DNA of 64,000 nucleotides from Flavobacterium praedii (GCF_026810365.1 NZ_CP113948.1:2071001-2135000); one strand, 5' to 3'; counted from the stretch's first letter, positions 52,644 to 62,434 are shown. Numbers and translations are program-made. The notes: generated by a model from the sequence alone, not told the origin.

Positions 52644-53477
52644 ATGAAATTTCAACACTTACTTGTATTTTTACTACTGGCAACAAATATTACTTTTGGT
52701 CAAAACAAGGAACGCATAAAAGGCTCTAAAATAGTTGTCGAAAAACCGAAAGAAATTGGTGAATTTACAGCACTTGAAATTGAAGATAACTTGACTGTAT
52801 TCTTGGAAAAAGGTTCTAAAAATGAAATAAAAATAGAAGCTGACGATAATTTGCATGAAAATATTTCTTTTGATTTAAAAGAAAAAACACTTCGAATTTA
52901 TACTCCTAAAGAATCCAGTAGTTTCAAAAAATTGATAGTACGCATAAAATATACAAATGATTTAAAGTCTGTTGTTGCTAAAAACATTGCTATTGTAAAT
53001 GCTATTGAAGCCATACAACTGGAAAACATTACCTTTACTTCATTGGATTTTGCTAAACTATATCTGAATGTCAATTCAAAAAATTTCGGATTAATTGCAG
53101 ATGACAAATCAAAAATTGAATTGAATTTAAAATCCGAAAAAGCAAAAGTTCAACTAAGCAAAAACGCTCAAATAAAAGCATTAATTTCTACTGTAGATTT
53201 AGCGTTTGATATGTATCAAAAAGCAACTTCAATTATAGAAGGAGATGCAGTAAATGCCATTATAAGACTAGACAACAACAGCATATTCAATGGTTTTAAT
53301 TTTACAATAAAAAATGCAGATGCCACTACCGAAAGCAATTCCATTTGCAATATTATGACAGACACTACACTAGTTGTAGATGCAAATGATAATTCTAAAA
53401 TTAACTTATTGGGAACCCCAAAAATCGAAATACGCAAATTTCTAGGCGAAGCGCAATTGATCAAAAAACTAAAATAA
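52644..53477 (+). CDS. Head-GIN (DUF2807) exported protein
   Basis: 277 residues. Signal peptide MKFQHLLVFLLLATNITFGQ, no lipobox. DUF2807 body: GEFTALEIEDNLTVFLEKGSKNEIKIEADDNLHENISFDLKEKTLRIYTPKESSSFKKLIV with parallel strands after it. It is a paralogue of the preceding lipoprotein (shared EADDNLH stretch) but diverged and longer, with its own promoter. Likely a periplasmic or surface scaffold; function unknown. Confidence 0.82.
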   Translation: MKFQHLLVFLLLATNITFGQNKERIKGSKIVVEKPKEIGEFTALEIEDNLTVFLEKGSKNEIKIEADDNLHENISFDLKEKTLRIYTPKESSSFKKLIVRIKYTNDLKSVVAKNIAIVNAIEAIQLENITFTSLDFAKLYLNVNSKNFGLIADDKSKIELNLKSEKAKVQLSKNAQIKALISTVDLAFDMYQKATSIIEGDAVNAIIRLDNNSIFNGFNFTIKNADATTESNSICNIMTDTTLVVDANDNSKINLLGTPKIEIRKFLGEAQLIKKLK

Positions 53478-53508
53478 AATCACACCGAGTTTATTTATTT
53501 TTTCGTAT

Positions 53509-53550
53509 AAAAAAAAGTCCCAAAATTTTAAAAATTTTGGGACTTTTTTA
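53509..53550. terminator. Bidirectional terminator between GIN gene and trxB
   Basis: AAAAAAGTCCCAAAATTTT and its complement flank a very short loop; A and T runs on both sides serve both converging genes. Confidence 0.9.
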
Positions 53551-53564
53551 TTTTAAAACAAAAA

Positions 53565-54512
53565 TTAATCTTTAGAAGCTAAATATCTCTCCGCATCTAG
53601 TGCAGCCATACAGCCAGTACCTGCAGCAGTAATCGCTTGACGATACACATGATCCGCAGCGTCACCCGCTACAAAAACTCCACTTACATTTGTTTTGGAA
53701 GTTCCTGGAGTATTCACAATATAGCCCGTTTCGTCTAACGTTATATATTCTTTGAAAATTTCAGTATTAGGCTGATGACCAATTGCTACAAAGAAACCAG
53801 TAGCCGGAATATCAAACACTTCACCTGTTGTTTTGTTTTTGGCTTTTACACCGGTCACTACTTGTTCATCTCCTAAAACATCAACTGTATCGTGGTTCAT
53901 CAAGATGGTAATGTTTTCGGTTTTACGAACACGTTCTTCCATGATTTTTGAAGCTCTAAATTTTTCGCTCCTTACCAACATGGTAACTTTTTTGCAGAGT
54001 TTAGACAAATAATGTGCTTCTTCGCAAGCAGAATCACCAGCTCCAACTATAACTACTTCTTGATTTCTATAAAAGAATCCGTCACAAACTGCACAAGCCG
54101 AAACTCCACCACCCATTTTTAGATAATGCTGTTCAGAATCTAATCCTAAATATTTTGCTGAAGCTCCTGTAGAAATAATAACCGTTTCGCAATGCAATTC
54201 GATTTTATCATTGATCCAAACTTTGTGAATATCACCAGAAAAATCAACCCTAGTAGCCCATCCATCACGGATATCTGCTCCAAAGCGTTGCGCTTGACTT
54301 TGCAATTGCACCATCATTTCTGGACCTGTAACACCGTCAACATATCCTGGAAAGTTTTCAACTTCATTTGTAGTTGTCAATTGACCACCAGGTTGCATTC
54401 CTTGATATAATACAGGATTCATATTTGCTCTAGCTGCATATATAGCCGCAGTATAACCAGCTGGGCCAGAACCTATAATAAGACATTTTATTTTTTCAAT
54501 TGTATCTGACAT
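53565..54512 (-). CDS. trxB: Thioredoxin reductase
   Basis: 315 residues. FAD site GSGPAGYTAAIYAARA, redox-active CAVCDG (CxxC), NADPH site VGAGDSACEEA, and C-terminal GVFVAGDAADHVYRQAITAAGTGCMAALDAE. Standard low-molecular-weight TrxB that reduces thioredoxin with NADPH. Monocistronic with its own -7 box on the minus strand (54534-54541). Confidence 0.96.
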   Translation of the reverse strand: MSDTIEKIKCLIIGSGPAGYTAAIYAARANMNPVLYQGMQPGGQLTTTNEVENFPGYVDGVTGPEMMVQLQSQAQRFGADIRDGWATRVDFSGDIHKVWINDKIELHCETVIISTGASAKYLGLDSEQHYLKMGGGVSACAVCDGFFYRNQEVVIVGAGDSACEEAHYLSKLCKKVTMLVRSEKFRASKIMEERVRKTENITILMNHDTVDVLGDEQVVTGVKAKNKTTGEVFDIPATGFFVAIGHQPNTEIFKEYITLDETGYIVNTPGTSKTNVSGVFVAGDAADHVYRQAITAAGTGCMAALDAERYLASKD

Positions 54513-54533
54513 GATATTTTATTTTTTGATGTA

Positions 54534-54541
54534 CAAATGTA
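54534..54541 (-). promoter_or_regulatory. -7 promoter box of trxB
   Basis: TACATTTG on the minus strand matches TAnnTTTG, 21 bases before the ATG at 54512. Confidence 0.55.
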
Positions 54542-54622
54542 CTCTTTATTATAAAAATTTCACGCTCTAATAAATCCTAAAAAGTGATATCGAAATAAAT
54601 TTTATTTATTTTACAAATTTGC

Positions 54623-54652
54623 TTTGAAAAGCAGAAATAAACACTATATTTG
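54623..54652 (+). promoter_or_regulatory. tRNA-Pro promoter (TTTG-N18-TATATTTG)
   Basis: TTTG at 54623-54626 and TATATTTG at 54645-54652, 18 bases apart. Start of transcription would fall just before the mature tRNA at 54664. Confidence 0.75.
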
Positions 54653-54663
54653 CACTCGAATTA

Positions 54664-54738
54664 CGGGGTGTAGCGTAGCTCGGTTATCGCGCCTGCTTTG
54701 GGAGCAGGAGGCCGCAGGTTCGAATCCTGCCACCCCGA
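54664..54738 (+). tRNA. tRNA-Pro (anticodon TGG)
   Basis: Acceptor CGGGGTG (54664-54670) pairs with CACCCCG (54731-54737), discriminator A at 54738. Anticodon stem CCTGC/GCAGG encloses TTTGGGA, anticodon TGG (Pro, reads CCN). T-arm has GGTTCGAATC. The 3' CCA is not encoded. Followed by a terminator. The uridine kinase frame is open through the whole tRNA, but that is accidental. Confidence 0.95.
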
Positions 54739-54740
54739 CA

Positions 54741-54772
54741 AAAAAGCCGAACAGCAATGTTCGGCTTTTTTT
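54741..54772 (+). terminator. Terminator after tRNA-Pro
   Basis: AAAAAGCCGAACA and TGTTCGGCTTTTT arms with a 4-base loop and T run. Confidence 0.9.
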
Positions 54773-54842
54773 GTGGAATAAACCGTTTAATACCATCATA
54801 AAAAAAACTATTTTTACAACTTCAACAAAACACTTATATTTT

Positions 54843-55451
54843 ATGCTTATCATAGGAATTGCAGGAGGAACAGGATGCGGAAAAACAACCGTGGTACATC
54901 AAATCATGAACGAATTACCCGAAGCAGAAGTTGGTATTATTGCTCAAGACTCCTATTATAAAGAAACTCACGATCTGAGTTACGAAGATCGTTCCAACAT
55001 CAATTTTGACCATCCAAGAGCTATTGATTTTGAATTATTAGTAGAACATCTTAAAGAATTAAAGGCAGGCAATACTGTAAATCAACCCGTCTATTCTTTT
55101 GTACAACACAACAGAACCGATGATGTTGTGATCACGCATCCAAGAAAAGTAATGATTGTAGAAGGCATCTTAATCCTAACAAATCCAGAATTAAGAAAAC
55201 TTTTCGATATCAAAATATACGTTCATGCCGATTCAGATGAACGTTTAATTCGCCGTTTAAAAAGAGACATTGCTGAACGTGGCAGAGATATGAATGAAGT
55301 TTTAAACCGTTATCAACATACGTTGAAACCAATGCATGAACAATTCATAGAACCCACTAAAGCTTTTGCAGATATTATAATCCCAAACGACAAATTCAAT
55401 ACAGTTGCTATAGATGTAGTTCGTGCCGTAATTAACCAACGTATTTTATAA
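54843..55451 (+). CDS. udk: Uridine kinase
   Basis: 202 residues from the ATG at 54843 (MLIIGIAGGTGCGKTT); the frame extends upstream through the tRNA, which rules out earlier starts. P-loop GGTGCGKTT at residues 8-16, DSYYK, NFDHPRAIDFELL, VEGILIL and ADSDERLIRRLKRDIAERGR are family blocks of the pyrimidine-salvage kinase (uridine/cytidine + NTP to NMP). Normal size. It heads an apparent run with the DivIC-like gene, mutA and mutB. Confidence 0.94.
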   Translation: MLIIGIAGGTGCGKTTVVHQIMNELPEAEVGIIAQDSYYKETHDLSYEDRSNINFDHPRAIDFELLVEHLKELKAGNTVNQPVYSFVQHNRTDDVVITHPRKVMIVEGILILTNPELRKLFDIKIYVHADSDERLIRRLKRDIAERGRDMNEVLNRYQHTLKPMHEQFIEPTKAFADIIIPNDKFNTVAIDVVRAVINQRIL

Positions 55452-55565
55452 TTTTGTTGTAATTTTATATCCTGTTAACAAGCGCTTTTTTTTCAATAAC
55501 ATAGAATAGAAGAGATGCTCCATAAATTGACTTCTCCCATTTAATTGGATTAAAAAATATTCCCA

Positions 55566-55889
55566 ATGAAGAACCCATTCAAAGACAAAACATGGTTTAA
55601 ATTTTTAAGTAACAAATACGTATGGGTTTCTTTATCGTTTTTTACATGGATGGTATTTTTAGATAATTATTCTTATTTTGAACATCGTTTTTTAAACAAA
55701 CAGATAGATGAACTAGAGGATAATGCTACCTATTACCAAGGTGAAATAAAAAAAGACGAAGAACACATCAAACAACTTAAAAATCCCATGCAAGTTGAAA
55801 AATATGCCCGTGAAAAATACTATATGAAAAAAGATAGTGAAGATATTTATATCGTTGAATTTGACAGTGATTCTCTTAAAAAGAAATAA
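55566..55889 (+). CDS. DivIC/FtsB-like septum formation initiator
   Basis: 107 residues. One N-terminal membrane helix (YVWVSLSFFTWMVFLDNY) followed by a coiled coil (FLNKQIDELEDNATYYQGEIKKDEEHIKQLKN) and the conserved VEKYAREKYYMKKDSEDIYIVE end of the FtsB/DivIC family. It should join FtsL/FtsQ-like proteins at the divisome. No cell-division genes adjoin it; it lies between udk and mutA. Confidence 0.86.
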   Translation: MKNPFKDKTWFKFLSNKYVWVSLSFFTWMVFLDNYSYFEHRFLNKQIDELEDNATYYQGEIKKDEEHIKQLKNPMQVEKYAREKYYMKKDSEDIYIVEFDSDSLKKK

Positions 55890-55923
55890 TACAACCACAT
55901 TTTAATTTAATTAAAAAATAAAG

Positions 55924-57288
55924 ATGGCTAAGAATTTATTCGATGATTTCAGCCCTGTTTCAGCCAAACTCTGGAAGCAAAAAATTCAATTTGAACTCAA
56001 AGGAGCCGATTATAATGAAACTCTAATTTGGAATTCTCCAGAAGATATCAAAGTAAAACCTTTTTATGATAAAGAAGATTTTACTAAAAAAAATACCGTT
56101 TCAACAAAAGCTACTCAATTCAAAATTTGTCAAAATATTTTTGTTTATGATTTGGAGAAATCTATCGAAAAAGGGTTAGATTCAATCCATCGTGGTGCCG
56201 AAAGTTTACGTTTTACTATTCCAGAAGAAAATGTGAACATTACAAAACTATTGGACAAACTTCCTCTAGAAAATATTCCAATATACTTTCATTTTACTTT
56301 TCTCTCAATCGATTTCGTAAAAAAGATAGATGCTATTGCTAAAGAAAAAAAAGCAACGATATATTGCCTTTTGGACCCCATAGGACAATTGGCAAAAGAT
56401 GGAAATTGGTATAAAACCCAAGAAAAAAACAATTTCGAGACAATTGAAAAACTTTCAATAGAAACCAATTCACTTTCTATAATCAGTATAAATAGCAGTT
56501 TGTATCAAAATGCAGGCGCTAATATGGTACAACAAATTGCCTATAGTATGGCGCATGCCAATGAATATTTCAACAGAATTTCGACTATAAATCACCCAAT
56601 TGTTTTCCAAATTTCCGTAGGCGGGAATTACTTTTTTGAAATTGCAAAATTAAGAGCTTTCCGAATCCTTTTCACCCTAATAGCTAAAGAATACAATCAC
56701 AATTTTGATTGTCATCTATTGGTGACTCCAACAAAACGCAACAAAACCATTTACGATTATAATGTAAATATGTTGCGTACCACTACCGAATGTATGAGTG
56801 CCATCCTTGGCGGAGCTGATACTATTGCCAATTTACCTTATGATGCATTGTACCATAAGGACAATGAATTTGGCGATAGAATAGCTCGAAATCAATTACT
56901 GATTCTAAAAGAAGAAAGTTATTTTGACAAAGTTGACAATCCTGCTGATGGCAGTTATTACATTGAAAACCTTACCAATCAATTAGCCGAAAAAGCATTA
57001 TTATTATTCAAAGACATAGAGGCTAATGGTGGTTTTTTAAAACAATTGAACGATGGTTTAATTAAGAGAAAAATCCAAGAAAGTGCTGATTCCGAACAGG
57101 CATTATTTGATTCTGGAAAAGAAACATTGTTGGGAACCAATAAATACCCCAACAAGAATGATAAAATGAAGGGTGAATTAGAATTATTTCCTTTTATAAA
57201 AATAAAACCCCGAAAAACATTGATTACTCCAATAATCGAAAAGCGATTGGCAGAAAAACTAGAACAAGTACGACTTTCAGAAGAGTAA
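55924..57288 (+). CDS. mutA: Methylmalonyl-CoA mutase small subunit
   Basis: 454 residues. TIM-barrel-like domain with FDDFSPVSAKLWKQKIQFELKGADYNETLIW at the start, DSIHRGAESLRFTIP and NMLRTTTECMSAILGGADTIANLPYDALYH. No B12-binding DxHxxG motif, as expected for the catalytically silent small subunit; it is shorter than many MutA proteins, with no C-terminal cobalamin-like domain evident. Partner of MutB 82 bases downstream; together they convert succinyl-CoA and methylmalonyl-CoA. Confidence 0.9.
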   Translation: MAKNLFDDFSPVSAKLWKQKIQFELKGADYNETLIWNSPEDIKVKPFYDKEDFTKKNTVSTKATQFKICQNIFVYDLEKSIEKGLDSIHRGAESLRFTIPEENVNITKLLDKLPLENIPIYFHFTFLSIDFVKKIDAIAKEKKATIYCLLDPIGQLAKDGNWYKTQEKNNFETIEKLSIETNSLSIISINSSLYQNAGANMVQQIAYSMAHANEYFNRISTINHPIVFQISVGGNYFFEIAKLRAFRILFTLIAKEYNHNFDCHLLVTPTKRNKTIYDYNVNMLRTTTECMSAILGGADTIANLPYDALYHKDNEFGDRIARNQLLILKEESYFDKVDNPADGSYYIENLTNQLAEKALLLFKDIEANGGFLKQLNDGLIKRKIQESADSEQALFDSGKETLLGTNKYPNKNDKMKGELELFPFIKIKPRKTLITPIIEKRLAEKLEQVRLSEE

Positions 57289-57370
57289 TCAGATTGTAGA
57301 ATTCAGTCTTCACTAAACAATAAAAATCAATTTGGTAATAAGACAACGAAATTGATTAAAGGCTAAAAAA

Positions 57371-59500
57371 ATGAAAAGAAAAGATTTACAACATATAAAG
57401 CTTAAAGTAGATTTACAGTCTGCAGACTACAGTTTGCAAACTAAGAACTTCCTAACTGCTGAGGGAATTGAATTACACCAAAACTACACTGAAAAAGATA
57501 TTGAAGCAATCGAGCATCTTGAATTTGGAGCGGGTTTTGCGCCTAATTTACGTGGTCCATATGCCACAATGTATGTGCGCAGGCCCTGGACAATTCGACA
57601 GTATGCCGGTTTCTCTACTGCCGAAGAAAGCAATGCTTTTTACAGACGAAACCTTGCTGCAGGCCAAAAAGGACTTTCCATCGCTTTTGATTTACCCACG
57701 CACAGAGGCTACGATTCTGATCATGAACGTGTAGTTGGCGATGTTGGAAAAGCGGGAGTAGCAATCGATTCTGTTGAAGATATGAAAGTCTTATTTGATC
57801 AAATTCCGCTTGACGAAATGTCGGTTTCAATGACCATGAATGGAGCTGTTTTACCGATTATGGCTTTTTATATAGTGGCTGCCGAAGAACAAGGTGTAAA
57901 ACCAGAACAACTTTCGGGAACGATACAAAATGACATCTTGAAAGAGTTTATGGTGCGTAATACCTATATATACCCTCCAACGCCGTCGATGAAAATAATC
58001 GCCGATATATTTGAATTTACCAGCAATAAAATGCCGAAATTCAACTCCATATCTATCTCAGGCTACCACATGCAAGAAGCAGGTGCAACCGCCGATATCG
58101 AATTGGCTTACACACTGGCCGATGGACTAGAATACATTCGAACAGGACTGGCAACCGGTATGAAAATAGATGATTTTGCTCCTCGCCTATCTTTTTTCTG
58201 GGCTATCGGAATGAATCATTTTATGGAAATTGCCAAAATGAGGGCCGCAAGAATGATTTGGGCAAAATTGGTAAAACAATTTGATCCAAAAGACGATAAA
58301 TCATTGGCCCTGAGAACGCATTGCCAAACTTCGGGTTGGAGCTTAACAGAACAAGATCCTTTCAACAATGTGGCGCGCACTTGTATCGAAGCAACTGCCG
58401 CCGCCTTTGGAGGAACACAATCCTTACATACTAATGCTCTTGACGAAGCAATTGCTTTACCTACCGATTTTTCTGCCCGAATTGCACGAAATACCCAAAT
58501 CTATTTACAAGAAGAGACCAAAATCACCAAAACAGTAGACCCTTGGGCTGGTAGTTATTATGTAGAATCTTTAACCAAAGAAATTGCCGAAAAAGCATGG
58601 AAACTCATTGAAGAAGTAGAAGAATTAGGTGGAATGACAAAAGCCATTGAAACCGGAATTCCAAAAATTAGGATTGAGGAAGCAGCTGCCCGCAAACAAG
58701 CCCGAATTGATAGTAGCCAAGATATAATTGTTGGAGTCAACAAATACCGTCTTGAAAAAGAAGACCCACTGCAAATTCTAGATGTAGACAACCAAATGGT
58801 TCGCCAACAACAACTCGAACAACTTGAACGTATTAAAGCAACTAGAAATACAGACAAAGTAAAAGAATCACTTCAAAAATTAACACTTTGTGCTCAAACA
58901 GGCGAAGGAAATTTACTGGAATTTGCCGTTGAAGCTGCAAGAAATCGCTGTACTTTGGGTGAAATTAGTGATGCTTTGGAAACAGTTTTTGGTAGGTATA
59001 AAGCACAAATTAAATCTTTTAGCGGTGTGTATAGTAAAGAAATAAAAGACGACAAGAGTTTTGAAAAAGCAAAACAACTGGCTGACACCTTTGCCAAACA
59101 AGAAGGTCGTCGTCCAAGAATCATGATTGCCAAGATGGGACAAGATGGTCACGATCGCGGAGCCAAAGTGGTAGCAACAGGATATGCAGATGTAGGTTTT
59201 GATGTGGATATTGGCCCACTTTTTCAAACACCTGCGGAAGCTGCCAAACAAGCAGTAGAAAATGATGTCCACATACTTGGTGTTTCATCTCTCGCTGCAG
59301 GCCATAAAACATTGGTTCCGCAAGTAATTGAAGAACTAAAAAAATACGGCAGAGAAGATATTATGGTTATCGTAGGTGGTGTTATTCCTACGCAGGACTA
59401 CCAGTTTTTATTTGACGCTGGAGCGGTAGCCGTTTTTGGTCCCGGAACCAAAATAAGCGAAGCTGCCATAAAAATACTGGAAATTTTAATAGAAGACTAA
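57371..59500 (+). CDS. mutB: Methylmalonyl-CoA mutase large (catalytic) subunit
   Basis: 709 residues. Substrate barrel with [57 protein letters not shown], active-site Tyr/Arg/His region, and C-terminal B12 domain with the cobalamin ligand motif [12 protein letters not shown] (DxHxxG, about residue 590) then [14 protein letters not shown] and GGVIPTQDY. It interconverts R-methylmalonyl-CoA and succinyl-CoA with adenosylcobalamin. MeaB, its repair GTPase, is at 26628. No epimerase gene is in the window. Ends at a terminator. Confidence 0.96.
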   Translation: MKRKDLQHIKLKVDLQSADYSLQTKNFLTAEGIELHQNYTEKDIEAIEHLEFGAGFAPNLRGPYATMYVRRPWTIRQYAGFSTAEESNAFYRRNLAAGQKGLSIAFDLPTHRGYDSDHERVVGDVGKAGVAIDSVEDMKVLFDQIPLDEMSVSMTMNGAVLPIMAFYIVAAEEQGVKPEQLSGTIQNDILKEFMVRNTYIYPPTPSMKIIADIFEFTSNKMPKFNSISISGYHMQEAGATADIELAYTLADGLEYIRTGLATGMKIDDFAPRLSFFWAIGMNHFMEIAKMRAARMIWAKLVKQFDPKDDKSLALRTHCQTSGWSLTEQDPFNNVARTCIEATAAAFGGTQSLHTNALDEAIALPTDFSARIARNTQIYLQEETKITKTVDPWAGSYYVESLTKEIAEKAWKLIEEVEELGGMTKAIETGIPKIRIEEAAARKQARIDSSQDIIVGVNKYRLEKEDPLQILDVDNQMVRQQQLEQLERIKATRNTDKVKESLQKLTLCAQTGEGNLLEFAVEAARNRCTLGEISDALETVFGRYKAQIKSFSGVYSKEIKDDKSFEKAKQLADTFAKQEGRRPRIMIAKMGQDGHDRGAKVVATGYADVGFDVDIGPLFQTPAEAAKQAVENDVHILGVSSLAAGHKTLVPQVIEELKKYGREDIMVIVGGVIPTQDYQFLFDAGAVAVFGPGTKISEAAIKILEILIED

Positions 59501-59506
59501 ACAAAC

Positions 59507-59545
59507 AAAAGCGTCCAATTGAAGGAATCAAATGGACGCTTTTTC
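59507..59545 (+). terminator. Terminator after mutB
   Basis: AAAAGCGTCCA and TGGACGCTTTT arms with a 15-base loop and T run. Confidence 0.85.
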
Positions 59546-59571
59546 ATTTACCTTTTTAGAATATACAAAGA

Positions 59572-60207
59572 CTATAATACTCTAGCACTACTATCAGGAA
59601 CGATAAAAGAAGTATCATAACCTCCAAAACGTTTCAAATAACTCCTCAAAGAAGTACCATAAGCATCTTTAAAATAACGCTTGCCTTCATAGCGGAAGTA
59701 CTTTTTAACAGATCCAACACCAGCAAGGTGTGCAGCTGCCAAAATACCTGATTCAGTAATATGAGTACCGTTTAACACAGTCCCTTCATACTTCTCAATT
59801 ACTTTTCTCAATTCCCATTTGTTTTTGGATAAAAGAGCAATAAAAGCTTTTTCTTGCATTTTTGGACTATTTAGGAAAGCATTACTATTGTGAACACCAA
59901 TAGATTTTAAAGTTTCAATACCAAATTGGTATTTTCCTAAATAACCAAGAGAATTAATTTTTTTGTATTTTCCTTGTGACTCTTTGAAGCCGATTGCTTC
60001 TTTATAACCAATAAAAAAGTTTCCAGTATAGGGAATCTCAGAATTGGTATAATCGTTCACATTTAATGATGGTAGTAAGTAGGATGTATCATCTGTTTCA
60101 TCTATTAAAAACCATGGGGTAGTTTCTAATTTGGAGGGTTTAAAACCAGAGCTTAAAAAAGCTACTACAACAATCAAACTTGTGTAAAAATACCATTTTT
60201 TTATCAT
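59572..60207 (-). CDS. Exported lysozyme/lytic-transglycosylase-like protein
   Basis: 211 residues with an N-terminal signal/anchor (KKWYFYTSLIVVVAFLSSGF). The region IGYKEAIGFKESQGKYKKINSLGYLGKYQFGIETLKSIG has a Glu in the position of the lysozyme-type catalytic acid (KESQG) and the GKYQF block typical of transglycosylase/lysozyme-like folds; TESGILAAAHLAGVGSVKKYF follows. It likely cleaves peptidoglycan, but many such flavobacterial proteins are annotated LysM/peptidoglycan-binding without proof; there is no LysM repeat here. Confidence 0.65.
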   Translation of the reverse strand: MIKKWYFYTSLIVVVAFLSSGFKPSKLETTPWFLIDETDDTSYLLPSLNVNDYTNSEIPYTGNFFIGYKEAIGFKESQGKYKKINSLGYLGKYQFGIETLKSIGVHNSNAFLNSPKMQEKAFIALLSKNKWELRKVIEKYEGTVLNGTHITESGILAAAHLAGVGSVKKYFRYEGKRYFKDAYGTSLRSYLKRFGGYDTSFIVPDSSARVL

Positions 60208-60710
60208 AATTTAGTTTTCTTCAAAACGCTGTCCCGTTAAGAAATTTCTATGCGCAAAGATACGACTTAAAAAATAAAGCTGAAAATCAAGACTTTAAAC
60301 TTATCAACTTTTCAAAATTAACATTCGTAAGTAACTAGTATTACGGGGTTTCTAGTTTTTAAAAAAAATACCAGAAAATAAAAAAACGACAAAAATCAGT
60401 CCATATTTCATAATCTTTATCTTACTTAAAAAATGCAAAAACGTCTTGAAAAAGCAAAATAACACTGCAATGATTACAAAATCTCTGAAAATACGATATC
60501 GTTTGATATAAAATTCAATGAATAAATAAATGGGTAGGTCTTTTTTCAAGGGCATATCCCTTAGTCCCGATAGCTATCGGGAGGGCTGTCCATTATATTC
60601 CCGATTAACAAAATTTTCGACAAAAAGCCCTGTTTTTCTAAATCGGGAGATGCGATTTCCAATCCTTATGCAATCACATTTTCAGAGTAACCTTTTTGTA
60701 TAAATTCAAT
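60208..60710. other. Intergenic region with repeat remnant
   Basis: About 500 bases without a convincing gene. A 67-codon minus-strand frame at 60352-60555 is hydrophobic but lacks gene-like features. At 60565-60582 there is a perfect 18-bp palindrome TCCCGATAGCTATCGGGA, next to GGCATATCCCTTAG and AGGGCTGTCC, resembling the edges of flavobacterial intergenic repeats (memory). Probably decayed repeat DNA. Confidence 0.5.
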
Positions 60711-60760
60711 AAAAAAAAGGCTTCAAAATTATCCTTAAAACAATTTCGAAGCCTTTTTTA
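60711..60760 (-). terminator. Terminator after mltG
   Basis: AAAAAAGGCTTC and GAAGCCTTTTTT arms, with inner AAATT/AATTT pairing; T run on the minus strand. Confidence 0.82.
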
Positions 60761-60784
60761 AATACTTTTTATGGCTATAAAAAC

Positions 60785-61825
60785 CTAACGTTGTACCCCT
60801 TGACTATTAATCCAATCGGAATATTTTTTGGCATTTACATTATGTTCTGGCAAAGTAGCAGCAAATTCATGGTACCCAAAACGATCAACACTAGCGCAAA
60901 AATAAATGTAATTGTTTTTTTCTGGATTTAAAACTGCTTCCAGGGCCGTGATATCAGGCATTGCTATTGGCCCTGGCGGTAAACCAATATTCACATAGGT
61001 ATTATAAGGATGCTTCATAATTAAATCATTATAAAAAACCCTCTTAATCACTTGATTAAAATCATTCGATTTCTTTTTCATTGCAAAAATAACGGTCGGA
61101 TCGGCTTGCAATGGCATTTCTAATCTCATTCGATTCAGATAAACACCTGCAATTCTCGGTCTTTCGTCTTTTTTTACGGATTCTTTATGCACTATAGAAG
61201 CCAAAATTGTGGCTTGAATTGGCGTTAGACCTTGAGCAGCAGCTTTTGCCGTTCTTTCTTTATTCCAAAACTTATGATACTCTTTAATCATTTTATCTCG
61301 AAACTTCTCCGCCGAAGTATTCCAATAAATATCATAGGTATTTGGGATAAACATTACCAGAACATTCTCTTCAGTAAATCCATTTTCTTTCAAAAAAACA
61401 GTATCCTTAAACGTATTCAATAACGCTAAACTATCAGGCTCAATTTGAGAACCTACACGACCAGCAAAATTTTCCAAACGCTCTTGATTGTTAAAAGCCA
61501 AACTTACTGCATCGTTAATCCGCATCGTTTTAACCAAATCATAGCTATTCATTCCTTTTTTGAACAAAAAACGTCCTGGTTTTACGTTTTCTGGATAACT
61601 TGTTTTTCCGGCTACCATTTCAAAACGTCCCATATCTTCAACATAAGGAGCAATTATTTTTTTTACATCCTCATAATTGGATCCTGTTGGTATATAAACG
61701 TACAACTCTTTCTCTTCAAATTTTGTGTTACCACTAAAAATTTGATACATCAAAACAAATCCGTAAATAATTAATACTGAAATTAATGCTACAGATACTA
61801 ATGATACTATTTTTTTTAGATTCAA
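60785..61825 (-). CDS. mltG: Endolytic transglycosylase MltG
   Basis: 346 residues. N-terminal membrane helix (IVSLVSVALISVLIIYGFVLMYQIF), a LysM-like segment with GSNYEDVKKIIAPYV, then the YceG domain with ATILASIVHKESVKKDERPRIAGVYLNRMRLEMPLQADPT, where HKES supplies the catalytic Glu, and NTYVNIGLPPGPIAMPDITALEAVLNP. It cuts nascent glycan strands and so sets their length. Upstream of it on the same strand is the GNAT gene 17 bases away. Confidence 0.95.
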   Translation of the reverse strand: MNLKKIVSLVSVALISVLIIYGFVLMYQIFSGNTKFEEKELYVYIPTGSNYEDVKKIIAPYVEDMGRFEMVAGKTSYPENVKPGRFLFKKGMNSYDLVKTMRINDAVSLAFNNQERLENFAGRVGSQIEPDSLALLNTFKDTVFLKENGFTEENVLVMFIPNTYDIYWNTSAEKFRDKMIKEYHKFWNKERTAKAAAQGLTPIQATILASIVHKESVKKDERPRIAGVYLNRMRLEMPLQADPTVIFAMKKKSNDFNQVIKRVFYNDLIMKHPYNTYVNIGLPPGPIAMPDITALEAVLNPEKNNYIYFCASVDRFGYHEFAATLPEHNVNAKKYSDWINSQGVQR

Positions 61826-61842
61826 AATATAAAAATTTAAAA

Positions 61843-62397
61843 TTACTGCGCCAGTTCGCTGTCGCTCGCATGATTATTAATTAATTGAAAAATAGCTTCG
61901 TCTTTGTAAACTCCATTGACAAAAGTCCAATCTTTTTTTACACCTATTTTTTGGAAACCAAATTTAGTAAAAAGAGCGATACTAGCGGTGTTTTCGGTTC
62001 CGATATTTGCATATAATTGATGTAAATTAAGATTGTAAAAAGCATACTGAATCAATAAGTCCAATGCCTCGGATCCAATGTTTTGATTTCTGTTCTGTTT
62101 TCCTTGAATTACAATCCCCACACCAGCTCTATTGTTCTTTGGATCAAAATCAAATAAATCAATTAATCCTAAAGCTGGAAAATCTTCATCTTGACAAATA
62201 GCCAATCGCAATTGCTTGGCTTCATAAATATCCTGATGGGCATTTTCTAAATATTGCTTCACCAAAAAACGACTGTAGGGTGTATGCGTATTACTCACTT
62301 CCCAAATACTTTGGTCATTTTCTATGGCATAAATAAACTCCAAATCATTGGGTTCAAGTGCTCGAATGTATATGTTATCGCCTTTTAATGTCCTCAT
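61843..62397 (-). CDS. GNAT acetyltransferase
   Basis: 184 residues. N-terminal GDNIYIRALEPNDLEFIYAIENDQSIWEVSNT and C-terminal SEALDLLIQYAFYNLNLHQLYANIGTENTASIALFTKFGFQKIGVKKDW define a GNAT fold of the RimL/SpeG-like kind. Lies between mltG and the four-helix-bundle gene. Substrate unknown. The start codon region borders AT-rich repeat sequence at 62402. Confidence 0.87.
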   Translation of the reverse strand: MRTLKGDNIYIRALEPNDLEFIYAIENDQSIWEVSNTHTPYSRFLVKQYLENAHQDIYEAKQLRLAICQDEDFPALGLIDLFDFDPKNNRAGVGIVIQGKQNRNQNIGSEALDLLIQYAFYNLNLHQLYANIGTENTASIALFTKFGFQKIGVKKDWTFVNGVYKDEAIFQLINNHASDSELAQ

Positions 62398-62401
62398 ATT
62401 A

Positions 62402-62434
62402 GAATTACGAATTTGAAATTATGAATTACGAATT
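62402..62434. repeat. AATTACGAATT-type repeat, left flank of four-helix-bundle gene
   Basis: GAATTACGAATTTGAAATT and ATGAATTACGAATT, direct/inverted copies of the same word. The last codons and stop of the four-helix-bundle gene lie in it. Confidence 0.6.

Noticed and set aside
54624..54842. N-terminal extension of the uridine kinase frame through the tRNA-Pro gene
   Set aside because: The frame is open by chance; the tRNA, its terminator and the clear P-loop start at 54843 show that the protein starts downstream.
60352..60555. 67-codon hydrophobic minus-strand frame
   Set aside because: No recognisable domain and AT-rich sequence that favours hydrophobic codons by chance; it also runs next to repeat remnants.
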